From the NCBI GenBank assembly GCA_016764895.1, contig JAESRA010000013.1, positions 1-41,364 of the forward strand: 41,364 nt of DNA, read 5' to 3'. Source of the DNA: Phycisphaerales bacterium (GTDB taxonomy: Bacteria; Planctomycetota; Phycisphaerae; Phycisphaerales; UBA1924). The notes below the pieces were generated by a model that was given only the letters and a program-made list of their open reading frames with translations, had not been told where the DNA came from and did no database searches. A program made the position numbers and the translations under genes. This document shows, in pieces, positions 17,920 through 27,855 of this stretch (position 1 is the stretch's first letter; each line of letters starts with the position of its first letter).

Positions 17920-20850
17920 ATGAATACTGGATGCACACGACATTTTTTAGGTTGGGATCAACCTGCACTCGATAGCGCGGCTCAATGGATTTTTGATCGC
18001 TTCGTCCAGAACTCTGAACTGGATTTGAGTGATGTACATTTGGTGCTTCCCGGCCGAAGGGCTGCCCGGACATTGCTTGGGAATCTTGTGGACCTTTGCG
18101 AGAGCCAAGGCATCGTACTGATCCCTCCGATAACCATGACCCCACTGGAAATTCCAGCGGCGACTATTGGTAGGGCTAGTGAGATCGAAGGTATGGGCGG
18201 GCTTGGCCGGCACGCCTCCAAACTTTCTCGGAAACTCGCTTGGATTCAGGCATTGCAAGACTGTGACCCCAGCATGCTTGCTGAAATTCTTCCGGCCCCG
18301 CCAGAAACCCAGGACCTTGGGCATTGGATTGGGATCGGCGGGTGGATAGCGGGGGTCAGCGATGAACTCTGTGATGCAGGCTTGCGGATGAGCGAGGTTG
18401 CGACTCGTGGGATTCAGATACTTGATGAATCTGAAACGGTCCGATGGGATGCACTTGGCGAAATCCAGAACTCGTATGAACAGATACTGGCTGGGCTCGG
18501 GGTCGTTGATGATCGCTTGGTGACGCTGGACCATGTCTTTCATGATGATGAAACCGTTCGTAGTGGACGCCGATTTATTTGTATCGGCATGCCCGAACTC
18601 GGTTCAACGGCACGGGGCGCGATCGAGCGCGCAGAATGCGAAGTTGATTCGTTGGTCTTTGCGCCTGAATCATTGGCAGAGCGGTTTGATGAGTTTGGAT
18701 GCGTAGTGACGGATCAATGGATCAGGGCGAGCTTGGAAATTGATGAAGGCCGCATCGTCTTTGAAGAGAGCCCTGCGAGCATGTGTGAGCGAGCGATGAC
18801 GCGGCTCGCTCTGCATGGGAGTCGATCAGGAGCTGATGCTTTGGATACTTCTTCATGCGTCATCGGGCTGGCGGATGAATCGTTGATCGGGCCGCTCCGG
18901 CAAATCGCTAGCATGGGCGGGCCCAAACTGGGTATTGAGATTCACGCGCCGATCGGGCGGAGCGCATTGAGCACGCCTCCTGGACAGCTTGTCGAGTTGA
19001 TCCAGGCGTATCTGGGTAATCCGTCGTTTGACACGCTCGCCTTGCTTGCCCGCCATCCTGATATGGAACTTGCTTTGACTGCTGGGCACGCTGAATCTGA
19101 TTCTGATGCACCAAAGCCCAAGGCGTGGTGGCTCACATCGCTTGATCTGATCCGCCAGAATCATGTACTGACCAGCAGCACGGTTGTCCCCAATGGAACC
19201 AAAGCGTCACTAGCCAAAGATGCTGAGTTTGTGGTGCAAACCGTTGCCCAACTCCTTGGGCCGTTGATTCCAAGCCCCGGCGCGGATCTTCCACTTGATG
19301 ATTGGGCTGGCAAACTTTCAAAGACGCTTGAACTGATCTATCTTGATATTGAGCTTGATATCCAATCCGAACATGACCGCTCGACGATCGAGGGGCTTGG
19401 ATCGATCCGTGCGGTTCTTGATGAGATCAGTGATGCCAAGTTGCTTGGGCAGTGCATGCCTGTGACATCGGCGCATACTGCGGTTGCATTGATTTTGGAT
19501 CGGCTTGGCGAAACGATGCTTGCAGAGCCGCTCAATCGTGACGCGATTGAGGCCGTTGGATGGCTCGAACTCCCGCTTGATCCTTCGCCATTGTGTGTGG
19601 TTGTTGGGATGAGCGAGTCATGTGTCCCCGGATCAATAACTCACGATCCGCTCCTTCCGGGTTCGCTTCGTGATGCGCTTGGGATGACCACCAACGAGGA
19701 TCGCTTGGCCCGCGACACTTTCTTGATGGCATCGATTCATGCGTCAAGGGATGCGGTCTTTATGTGCGCTAGGAACGGCGAAAAAAATGATCCCGTCACA
19801 CCCAGTCGCCTTCTTTTACGGGTGTCTGGCGAATCTTTAGCCAAACGCGTCGGGCGGTTTGTTGATCCTTCAGAGGACTGTCCTTCATTGCACTCTTTGG
19901 CGATGGACGCCAAACCTGGGAAGGTCGATCGGTTCAAATCCACACTCCGGGTCTGCGAAGATTTTGTTGTACCGGTATCAATGCGTGTGACGGATTTTGA
20001 TACTTTTCTGAGATCGCCAGCACAATGGTATCTGGAGCGACACTTGGGGCTCGGCGAGATTGACATTGATATACGAGAACTCGGCCCCGCTCAGTTGGGC
20101 ACGCTCATCCATTCGATACTCGATTCATTCGGCAAGGATCCAGCGATGCGGGACCTTGATGATCCTGATGCGATCAATGCTGCCCTTTTACATTTGCTGG
20201 ACCAAGAGACCGTTTCTCAGTATGGGACAAAGCCTGCCGCTGCTGTTATTGTGCAGACCCGGCTCCTTCATTATCGGCTTGGGTGGTTTGCAACTCAGCA
20301 GTCGCAACGAAGACGCGACGGCTGGGCTATCGCCTACACAGAATGGTCGCCCGACAAAGCTGCGCCGCCTTCGATTTTGGTTGATGGCGATCCGATGGAG
20401 TTGCGTGGAAAGATCGACCGGATCGACAGACATGAGGACGGCCGGCTTGCGATAATTGACTACAAAACAGGTAGAATCGTCGATGCTCGCAAGGCTCACC
20501 AGACCAAGGATGCTTGGACGAAGCTTCAACTTCCGCTCTATCGTTTTCTGGTGCGGCAACTTGCCAGCGACCAGGAGATTGTTCTTGGGTATGCGGGTCT
20601 TCCAGCAAATGCAGGTGAAGATGTCTGGCAGTTTGCTGATTGGGATCAGGACGAGCTGAAATCTGCCGACGAGGCCGCGTGTGATGTTGTTCGGAATATC
20701 CGTAAGATGTCAGCCGGGGACAAGGTCGAGATGGGCGATTCTCCGCCGGACAATGGGATTCTCGGATTTTTGACTGGACAACGATTCGATACCGGCGGGA
20801 ACCAATGGATACACGAAGAAGAATCCACCGAGGCGGAGGTGGGCGTATGA
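17920..20850 (+). CDS. addB: AddB-like protein: inactivated helicase-like region plus C-terminal PD-(D/E)XK nuclease
   Basis: LRGKIDRIDRHEDGRLAIIDYKTG nuclease motif; N-terminal LVLPGRRAARTL in place of Walker A; ATGA overlap with addA-like gene; start could be 17911 or 17884. Confidence 0.78.
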   Translation: MNTGCTRHFLGWDQPALDSAAQWIFDRFVQNSELDLSDVHLVLPGRRAARTLLGNLVDLCESQGIVLIPPITMTPLEIPAATIGRASEIEGMGGLGRHASKLSRKLAWIQALQDCDPSMLAEILPAPPETQDLGHWIGIGGWIAGVSDELCDAGLRMSEVATRGIQILDESETVRWDALGEIQNSYEQILAGLGVVDDRLVTLDHVFHDDETVRSGRRFICIGMPELGSTARGAIERAECEVDSLVFAPESLAERFDEFGCVVTDQWIRASLEIDEGRIVFEESPASMCERAMTRLALHGSRSGADALDTSSCVIGLADESLIGPLRQIASMGGPKLGIEIHAPIGRSALSTPPGQLVELIQAYLGNPSFDTLALLARHPDMELALTAGHAESDSDAPKPKAWWLTSLDLIRQNHVLTSSTVVPNGTKASLAKDAEFVVQTVAQLLGPLIPSPGADLPLDDWAGKLSKTLELIYLDIELDIQSEHDRSTIEGLGSIRAVLDEISDAKLLGQCMPVTSAHTAVALILDRLGETMLAEPLNRDAIEAVGWLELPLDPSPLCVVVGMSESCVPGSITHDPLLPGSLRDALGMTTNEDRLARDTFLMASIHASRDAVFMCARNGEKNDPVTPSRLLLRVSGESLAKRVGRFVDPSEDCPSLHSLAMDAKPGKVDRFKSTLRVCEDFVVPVSMRVTDFDTFLRSPAQWYLERHLGLGEIDIDIRELGPAQLGTLIHSILDSFGKDPAMRDLDDPDAINAALLHLLDQETVSQYGTKPAAAVIVQTRLLHYRLGWFATQQSQRRRDGWAIAYTEWSPDKAAPPSILVDGDPMELRGKIDRIDRHEDGRLAIIDYKTGRIVDARKAHQTKDAWTKLQLPLYRFLVRQLASDQEIVLGYAGLPANAGEDVWQFADWDQDELKSADEAACDVVRNIRKMSAGDKVEMGDSPPDNGILGFLTGQRFDTGGNQWIHEEESTEAEVGV

Positions 20851-23800
20851 GCCAAACAGCACCCGCTACCAAACACACGATCGTGCGTGCCTCGGCTGGT
20901 TCTGGCAAGACCTATGAACTGACGAGCTCGTATATCGCAAGGCTCTTTGAGGGAGAGGATCCATCGGGGATGCTTGCGACGACCTTTACCAAGGCCGCGG
21001 CGGGTGAAATTTTGCACCGTGTGCTCAAGCGGCTCAGTGCTGGCGTGCTCGACGGCGCATCACTTGCCGAACTCCAAGAAGCAACGCATGACCCTGAGTT
21101 ATCACATGAGCGATGCGCTCAGGTGCTTACCAATCTGATTCAGCAGCTCCATCGCATGTCGATTATGACCATCGACTCTTTTTTCTCGCGGATGGCCAGC
21201 TCGTTTAGTTTCGAGCTCGGCCTGCCGATGGAGTACCGGTTGCTCGAAGACGATGAGGATGAATCGCTGCGCGAGCAGAGTGTCGATCAAGCTTTGAATG
21301 AATGTTCGAGCAGTGAGATGGTGGAGTTGCTCCGCTGGTTGCAGGGCGACCGGATTCAGATGCAAACCCACAGCGCGATCATGAAGGCTGTTAAGACTGG
21401 GTATTCGATGTACCTGGCGACCAACGGGCGTGCGCCGGTTTGGGATATGATCGAACCTGTTGGACGCGAGATGAGTGCTTCGGATTTGGATGAGGCCATC
21501 GCGGATCTTGGACAAGCATCCGTCCCGACCAGCAAGACCGGCAAGCCCAACGGGAACTGGGTCAAAGCACGCAACAAATGTGTCACGGCAACGCAAGCAA
21601 ACGACTGGGTGACCCTGCTCAAAGGCGGGCTCGGCGGGCTTGTCCTCAAGGGGATTCTGACCGGGCAAACACCGACCTATTACAAACTTGATATCCCAGC
21701 GGGCTTGATTGAAATACTGACTCCGATCGTCGAGCACGCTCGGCATGCGTTGATCAATGAACACATCAATCGCACACGCGCCGTTTTTAAACTCATGGAA
21801 CGATTCGACCAGGCGTACCGGTCAGCCAAAATGTCCAGCGGGCAACTGAGCTTTGATGACCCACCCAGACTGCTTAATGAAGCGGGTATTACCGGGGAGC
21901 TTGAACATCTGTATTACCGGCTTGATGCGTCGATCCGCCATGTGATGCTGGATGAGTTTCAGGATACTTCGATGCCTCAGTTTAATCTGATTGAGCCGAT
22001 TATTGACGAGCTTCTCAGCCAAGATGTAGAGGGACGGTCGGTGTTTGTGGTCGGGGATGTCAAGCAGTCGCTCTATTCTTGGCGTCAGGCCGAGCCCAAG
22101 TTGCTCGGAGCGATGACCGACCGATGGGGACTGTTTGAAGAAAAGACGCTCGCTAAATCTTGGCGTTCATCGCCGGTGGTTCTCGATGCTGTCAATGCGA
22201 TCTTTGGCGACCTTCCTGACAACGATGCGATGCGTTCTAAAGAAGTCGGCGCCATGGCTGCGGCCAACTGGCACACGCAATATGACACACACGATGCGGA
22301 GAAAAAAAAGCTGCCCGGATATGTGAGCCTGAGCGTTGCCGAAAGTGATGCCGAGAATGATAAAGAAGCAACCGAAGAGGTCCTCTGGTCATGCGCCAGC
22401 CGGGTTGCAGAAGCCAGGGCGCAATCTCCGGATGCCTCGATCGCGGTTCTTGTTCGCCAGACCAAGCATATCTATCCGCTGCTTGACAAACTGAGCAAAC
22501 TCGGTGTTGACGCGTGCGAGGATCGTGGAAATCCACTCGTCGATGCGCCTTGTGTGGCGGCGGCGGTTTCGATGCTTGAGTTGATTGATCATCCGTCAAA
22601 CTCTGCTGCTCTCTTTCATGTCCGATCGACGCCGTTGGGGGAAGTTGTTGGCTTGCAGGATTCCAAACGGCTCAGCACTGTTGCATCGGATTTCCGTCGC
22701 CGCATTTCTTTGGAGGGTTGTGTGCCGATGCTCACCCGGTGGCTTAAGGAGTCGGCCCATTCTATGGATGCACGGGGGTATGTTCGGTTCAACCAGCTTA
22801 TTGAACTTGCAGGCAAGCTCCAAAGCGATGGGCGAGGGGGAGCAGCGACCCTTGCGATGGTCGCCCAGACCCGGAAGATCGACGAACCGGGGCATGCTCC
22901 GGTGAGGGTGATCACGATCCATCGTTCAAAGGGGCTCGAGTTTGATGTGGTTGTGCTGCCACTCCTGGGACAAACATGGAGCATTCGACCAGACTCGTTG
23001 TTGTCAAAGCGTGATATTCCGCTGGGCCCGATCACTCAGGTCACGCGATACCCCAGCGAGGTGATGCAGGCCGTTCATCCGGATCTCCAAGCCATTCACA
23101 ATCAATCCATGCTCAACCAGATCAATGAAGAGTTGTGCTGTTTGTATGTCGCGATGACACGGGCGAAGTGTTCATTGCAAATGATCGTTCCGGCCGACAA
23201 GAATGGTCGATCTGGTAATCCTGCCAGCAAGTTCTCGCTCAAACCAGCCCACTTACTCCGGGCGGCGCTTGCTCCCGAATCCCCGGCTGTTCCTGGATCG
23301 GTTCTCTATGAAACTTCTAGTGAACAGGATTGGTCCAGCGGGATCGAGCCCGGTTCTGCGCTTTCGACCACTGCCCCAAGAACGCCGATCACGCTCCGAA
23401 TCCGCCCGCCTCAACGCCTCCGCGCTGGCCAACTCATGGCCGCGGCCCCATCTTCTGAACACCAATCCACGAAGGTTTGTGCAAGCTCTTTGCTCCAAAA
23501 TACTGAGTTTGGGCAATATGCCCGTGGGTATGGCGAGTGTGTTCATGCCGCCTTTGAGCAGTTTGATTGGCTCGACACCAAACCAAGTGACGAGCAAGTT
23601 GCCTCTGAACTCAGAGGGCTTGGGCATGATGACGATACCGCCACAAAGGCTATCGCAGAACTCAACGCGGCCTTGGGATGCGATCCGGTTCGGCATATTT
23701 TCGATCTCAACCAATGGTTGGCCACGCATCCGCTCTCGAATTCTACGATGCCCACCGTCCACCATGAACGCCCATTTGCGGTTCGCTTGGGTACATCTGG

Positions 23801-24065
23801 AAAAGAACGGCTGGTGCAAGGCCGCTTTGATCGGCTCGTGATTGGACGCGATGGCGATCGGGTCACGAATGTGCAGATTGTTGATTACAAAACCGATCGA
23901 GGCGCCCAGGGTCTCGATGCGACCCAACTCGCTGAGTATGCGGCAAAGCATCAGCCTCAGATGAACACCTACCGGCAAGCGGTCGCGGCGATGTACGGGC
24001 TCGACGAAACCGCGATCGAGATCGCACTGGTCTTCACGGCCTCGCCTGGTGTGGTCTATCTTTGA
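20847..24065 (+). CDS. addA: AddA-like UvrD-family helicase-nuclease
   Basis: VRASAGSGKTYEL, LDEFQDTS, VVGDVKQSLYSWRQAEP, ITIHRSKGLEFDVVVLP, LYVAMTRAK; C-terminal QGRFDRLVIGRDGDRVTNVQIVDYKTDRG. Confidence 0.88.
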   Translation: MSQTAPATKHTIVRASAGSGKTYELTSSYIARLFEGEDPSGMLATTFTKAAAGEILHRVLKRLSAGVLDGASLAELQEATHDPELSHERCAQVLTNLIQQLHRMSIMTIDSFFSRMASSFSFELGLPMEYRLLEDDEDESLREQSVDQALNECSSSEMVELLRWLQGDRIQMQTHSAIMKAVKTGYSMYLATNGRAPVWDMIEPVGREMSASDLDEAIADLGQASVPTSKTGKPNGNWVKARNKCVTATQANDWVTLLKGGLGGLVLKGILTGQTPTYYKLDIPAGLIEILTPIVEHARHALINEHINRTRAVFKLMERFDQAYRSAKMSSGQLSFDDPPRLLNEAGITGELEHLYYRLDASIRHVMLDEFQDTSMPQFNLIEPIIDELLSQDVEGRSVFVVGDVKQSLYSWRQAEPKLLGAMTDRWGLFEEKTLAKSWRSSPVVLDAVNAIFGDLPDNDAMRSKEVGAMAAANWHTQYDTHDAEKKKLPGYVSLSVAESDAENDKEATEEVLWSCASRVAEARAQSPDASIAVLVRQTKHIYPLLDKLSKLGVDACEDRGNPLVDAPCVAAAVSMLELIDHPSNSAALFHVRSTPLGEVVGLQDSKRLSTVASDFRRRISLEGCVPMLTRWLKESAHSMDARGYVRFNQLIELAGKLQSDGRGGAATLAMVAQTRKIDEPGHAPVRVITIHRSKGLEFDVVVLPLLGQTWSIRPDSLLSKRDIPLGPITQVTRYPSEVMQAVHPDLQAIHNQSMLNQINEELCCLYVAMTRAKCSLQMIVPADKNGRSGNPASKFSLKPAHLLRAALAPESPAVPGSVLYETSSEQDWSSGIEPGSALSTTAPRTPITLRIRPPQRLRAGQLMAAAPSSEHQSTKVCASSLLQNTEFGQYARGYGECVHAAFEQFDWLDTKPSDEQVASELRGLGHDDDTATKAIAELNAALGCDPVRHIFDLNQWLATHPLSNSTMPTVHHERPFAVRLGTSGKERLVQGRFDRLVIGRDGDRVTNVQIVDYKTDRGAQGLDATQLAEYAAKHQPQMNTYRQAVAAMYGLDETAIEIALVFTASPGVVYL

Positions 24066-24085
24066 TCAACGAAAGGATTCTGTAC

Positions 24086-24886
24086 ATGCGCGTGCATCTT
24101 GTTCAGTTTGACATCCAATGGGAATCGCCGGAAGCGAATTTTGAACGCGTCCGGTCTCTTGTCGATGACTGCGGGACGCAGGCCGGCGATCTTATTGCGT
24201 TGCCTGAACTCTTTGATTCTGGATTCACACTCAACACCCAACATTCGTGCGATTCTAGTGGCCGAACCCTCGCATTCTTGTCCAAACTTGCGCAAGACAC
24301 CGGATGTTTTGTCCATGGGTCTCGGTCTATTATGCCCGCAGGTTCAGGCCGGGCCTTGAACTGCGCGACTGTTATGGAGCCAGGGATGGAATCGGGATCA
24401 ACCGATCCGATCTGCGAATATTACAAGATTCATCCGTTTTCAATTGGCCGCGAACTCGAAGCCTACCAAGGCGGCGATGAACTCAGCCGATACACCATGG
24501 GGCACGGCGAAGATCAGATTCATATCTGTCCAGCGATCTGCTATGACCTGCGGTTTCCGGAGTTGTTCAGGAAGGGCGTCGCTGAGGGCGCGGAAATGTT
24601 TGTGCTGGGTGCCAACTGGCCGGTCGCTCGCCAGCATCACTGGCGCACGCTGCTGATTGCTCGCGCAATCGAGAACCAGGCGTTCGTTCTTGGGATTAAC
24701 CGGTGCGGGGATGATCCGAGTTTGCATTATGGGGGAGGGACGATTGCCATTGGTCCCAAGGGCGAAATCCTCGGCGAACTCGATGATCAACAAGGGGTGC
24801 TGAGTGTTGAGATTGATCCATCGCTGGTTCATCAATGGCGTAGAAAGTTTCCCGCTGTCGATGACATCAAGATCCGGTCATTCTGA
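24086..24886 (+). CDS. Carbon-nitrogen hydrolase (nitrilase superfamily, omega-amidase-like)
   Basis: IALPELFDSGF (Glu), EYYKIHPFS (Lys), CPAICYDLRFPELFR (Cys) triad motifs. Confidence 0.9.
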   Translation: MRVHLVQFDIQWESPEANFERVRSLVDDCGTQAGDLIALPELFDSGFTLNTQHSCDSSGRTLAFLSKLAQDTGCFVHGSRSIMPAGSGRALNCATVMEPGMESGSTDPICEYYKIHPFSIGRELEAYQGGDELSRYTMGHGEDQIHICPAICYDLRFPELFRKGVAEGAEMFVLGANWPVARQHHWRTLLIARAIENQAFVLGINRCGDDPSLHYGGGTIAIGPKGEILGELDDQQGVLSVEIDPSLVHQWRRKFPAVDDIKIRSF

Positions 24887-24893
24887 GTGCATA

Positions 24894-24924
24894 CAAAAAA
24901 ACACCCGCTTTCGGCGGGCGTTTG
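24894..24924 (-). terminator. Terminator of rplS, possibly bidirectional
   Basis: Minus strand ACGCCCGC-CGAAA-GCGGGTGT-TTTTTTGT hairpin between convergent genes. Confidence 0.85.
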
Positions 24925-24943
24925 TATTGGTTCGTTGAGTCGC

Positions 24944-25336
24944 TTACTTGTTTACGACTGACATGCCTTCGACATGCTTCATGCCGCGACGGCGATCACG
25001 GAGACGACGGGACTTACCGACGCGGTCACGCAGGAAGTACAGCTTCGCTCGGCGGGCATCGGCACGACGGATCACTTCGATCTTCGAGATCATTGGTGAG
25101 TTCATCGGCCAGGTCCGCTCGACACCGACTTCGCCGACGATGCGGCGAACGGTAATCATTTCGTTGATGCCGCTGCCTTTGCGGGAGATCAGCGTTCCAG
25201 AAAAGACCTGGATGCGTTCTTTTTTACCTTCAACGATCCGCACATGGACATTGATGTTGTCGCCGACATCGAAACGGGGTAGATCCGTTTTGATTGCCTC
25301 GGCGTTGACGGATTCGATGAGTTTCTGCGTGTCCAT
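24944..25336 (-). CDS. rplS: 50S ribosomal protein L19
   Basis: FDVGDNINVHVRIVEGKKERIQVFSGTLISRKGSGINEMITVRRIVGEVGVERTWPMNSPMISKIEVIRRADARRAKLYFLRDRVGKSRR. Confidence 0.97.
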   Translation of the reverse strand: MDTQKLIESVNAEAIKTDLPRFDVGDNINVHVRIVEGKKERIQVFSGTLISRKGSGINEMITVRRIVGEVGVERTWPMNSPMISKIEVIRRADARRAKLYFLRDRVGKSRRLRDRRRGMKHVEGMSVVNK

Positions 25337-25473
25337 AAGTCAATCCTTTGCTACGCCTGCACTTGCAAGCGGGACCGCAAGGGTAGGCGTGTGTGCATCC
25401 AGAGTCGAGCCAGAATCGCCTTTAAGCCGTCTCAAACACAGCTCTCGACTGTTTTTTGGTCCTAAACTCCGCC

Positions 25474-26520
25474 ATGAGAGCCATCGTTGTCGAAAAACAA
25501 GCCAGTCCTGTCGCCCCGAACATCTCCCTCAACTCAGATTGGCCAAGCCCGGCCGAGCCTGAACAAGGGCAGGTGATCGTCAAAACCCTCTGCTCTGCGT
25601 TCAATCATATGGACCTTTGGGTCGGGCGCGGCGTCCCGGGGCTCAAGCTGGACTACCCACGCGTCTCAGGGTGCGATGGTTGCGGCGAAGTTCTCAGCGT
25701 TGGTCCCGGGGTCGATGAATCTTGGATCGGTAAACGGGTCATCTACAACGCGGCGATTGTTGTTCCAGATCAGAGCCGTCCGCATGACCCGCCTTCTTCG
25801 ACCATGTGCCCCAACTACGAGCTGATCGGCGAGCACCACTTTGGCGCCCATGCCGAGATGTTTGCGTGTCCGGTTGAGAACCTTGCTGCACTCTCTGAAG
25901 ATGCCGATCCTATCGAGGCCGCCGCTTTTGGATTGTGCGCCCTGACGGCCTATTCAATGATGACCACCAAGGGCGATCTGCGTCCGGGCCAATCCGTACT
26001 CATCACAGGCATCGGAGGCGGGGTCGCGACCTCGGCCCTTGCAATCGCCAAGCACATGGGCTGCCCGGTCGCGGTGACATCACGGCATCAATGGAAGCTC
26101 GACAAAGCAATCGAACTGGGTGCCGACCATACTATTCTCGATGAGGGTCAGGACTGGTCGCGTGATTTGCGATCTTGGACGAATAAACGCGGAGTGGATA
26201 TGGCGGTGGATTCTGTTGGCAAAGCCGCCCATCTGAACTGTATCAAATCACTCGCCCGCGGCGGGGCGTATGTCACTCCCGGTTGCACCACAGGCCCTGA
26301 CGCAACGACTGATCTTGCTCGCATATTCTGGAACCAGCTCCGAATCTTGGGTTCTACGATGGGCACCAACGATGAGTTTAAGGAAGTTGTATCGCTCTTT
26401 AATAGTGGATCACTCAAGCCGGTTGTGGATCAGGTATTTTCGCCGGCGGATTGCAAGAAAGCCTACGAGCGGCTTGAGGCCGGCGAGCAGTTTGGAAAGA
26501 TTGTTGTAGACTGGCGATGA
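25474..26520 (+). CDS. Zinc-type alcohol dehydrogenase / quinone oxidoreductase family (MDR)
   Basis: GxxHMD-like NHMDLWVGRG, YPRVSGCDGCGEV, GQSVLITGIGGGVATSALAIAK, ELGADHTI, SLARGGAYVTPG; exact start uncertain (ORF opens at 25456). Confidence 0.9.
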   Translation: MRAIVVEKQASPVAPNISLNSDWPSPAEPEQGQVIVKTLCSAFNHMDLWVGRGVPGLKLDYPRVSGCDGCGEVLSVGPGVDESWIGKRVIYNAAIVVPDQSRPHDPPSSTMCPNYELIGEHHFGAHAEMFACPVENLAALSEDADPIEAAAFGLCALTAYSMMTTKGDLRPGQSVLITGIGGGVATSALAIAKHMGCPVAVTSRHQWKLDKAIELGADHTILDEGQDWSRDLRSWTNKRGVDMAVDSVGKAAHLNCIKSLARGGAYVTPGCTTGPDATTDLARIFWNQLRILGSTMGTNDEFKEVVSLFNSGSLKPVVDQVFSPADCKKAYERLEAGEQFGKIVVDWR

Positions 26521-26523
26521 GTT

Positions 26524-27714
26524 CTAGCTTGGTCCATCGACGGTATATTCAATGGTCACCGACCAAACCCGCATGGTGCTATCCCCAGGCCAAAATGAGC
26601 TAAACACACGGATGTAGTACCCGGTTGAAAAGGTATCGACGACCGTCGAACCTTTCGTGATTTCTGTGGTGACAAGAGACTGAATCCCCACAACGGGGGC
26701 GATGCCAATGGTGTCGACGGCCGCGATGGTGACGAGTGTTCCATTACTCTGAACCCCGGTGAGCGAAATCGAAAGATCACCCGCTGCGTTGTCCTCCAAG
26801 CGTCCGATGAGTTTGGTGACCGTCGCCCCATTGGGTAATGAAACTGGTGCTACTAAGGGTGCATTGCCGCCTGCTGTGCTGAGATACGCCCCGCCCCCAA
26901 AGAATGAGGCTATAAACGGGGTTCCGAGGGCGCTGTGAAACACATCGCCGGAAATCGTCACCGCCTGAGTTCTCGGGCTTGGGAACCGGAACTGAGGCGA
27001 AGAAATCCCTGCCGAGTCTGCCTCCATTGCAACCGACCCTCCAACTTCAAGCGCCCAGACTCTGTTTTTTTTGTTCAATGTATATGAATGGGACGCACCA
27101 ACTTCTCCATCGACAGCATACGAAATTGAAGGAACACCCAAAATATCCTCATTTGAAACAAGAATTCCACCCGTTAATGTGCTGGTGACATGGACACCGA
27201 AATATTCGTCGGCGGTCAACGCATCAGCCCGATTGATAATGGCCCGATCATCACCCTCCCCAAACAGAAGTAGTCCGCCCTCAAAGGCTGAAACTCCTCC
27301 ATCGCTCCAGTTTGTCCCGGTTAAGTTTTGGGCCAGTACCGAATATGTCGCGTTGATCGCAGTGGGCGTTGGAAGGATTTGCTGACGAGGCATGAGGACA
27401 TCATACAAGTCAACGCTCGCCCCGGGACGCAGCGATATTTCGAAGAACATACTCACAGCATCAAACTCGTATTCAAAGTCCAGCTCAACACTAAACAGCC
27501 CTCCATTGATCAATAAATCATCAATCCCCACCGTCTGCCCGAGTTGTATGCCATCAATAGCGGCATCGAACACTCGGCACTCAAGATCGTATAAACCCTG
27601 CGCCGGCAGGCCGCCATCGAGCAGATGACCTTGATACGAGATCGGCTGGGCACTAGCGGCCCCGACCATTGCCACCAAGAACCCGAGACAAAACAATACC
27701 TTTGATTTCAACAT
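26524..27714 (-). CDS. Secreted hypothetical protein with planctomycete-type N-terminal domain
   Basis: Signal peptide MLKSKVLFCLGFLVAMVGAASA; YQGHLLDGGLPAQGLYDLECRVFDA...GLFSVELDF; ORF extends to 27828. Confidence 0.7.
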   Translation of the reverse strand: MLKSKVLFCLGFLVAMVGAASAQPISYQGHLLDGGLPAQGLYDLECRVFDAAIDGIQLGQTVGIDDLLINGGLFSVELDFEYEFDAVSMFFEISLRPGASVDLYDVLMPRQQILPTPTAINATYSVLAQNLTGTNWSDGGVSAFEGGLLLFGEGDDRAIINRADALTADEYFGVHVTSTLTGGILVSNEDILGVPSISYAVDGEVGASHSYTLNKKNRVWALEVGGSVAMEADSAGISSPQFRFPSPRTQAVTISGDVFHSALGTPFIASFFGGGAYLSTAGGNAPLVAPVSLPNGATVTKLIGRLEDNAAGDLSISLTGVQSNGTLVTIAAVDTIGIAPVVGIQSLVTTEITKGSTVVDTFSTGYYIRVFSSFWPGDSTMRVWSVTIEYTVDGPS

Positions 27715-27802
27715 TTCATCCATCTCCGTGTGATTTCGAGAAATCATCGTTCTCCAATACTCCAGCCTACCACACCGCAGAGAGTGTGTGGGGCCAAGAT
27801 AT

Positions 27803-27826
27803 AAAAAAACGCCCGTCGAAACGGGC
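27803..27826 (-). terminator. Terminator of rpsP
   Basis: Minus strand GCCCGT-TTCG-ACGGGC-GTTTTTTTAT. Confidence 0.92.
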
Positions 27827-27855
27827 ATTTCATTGATTCTACAAACTAAACGAGC

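Noticed and set aside
19931-19941. tRNA T-loop-like GGTTCAAATCC
   Set aside because: Lies in frame within addB with no acceptor or anticodon stem around it
23253-23978. 241-aa antisense ORF within the AddA nuclease region
   Set aside because: Overlaps the conserved C-terminal nuclease of AddA and has no domain signature
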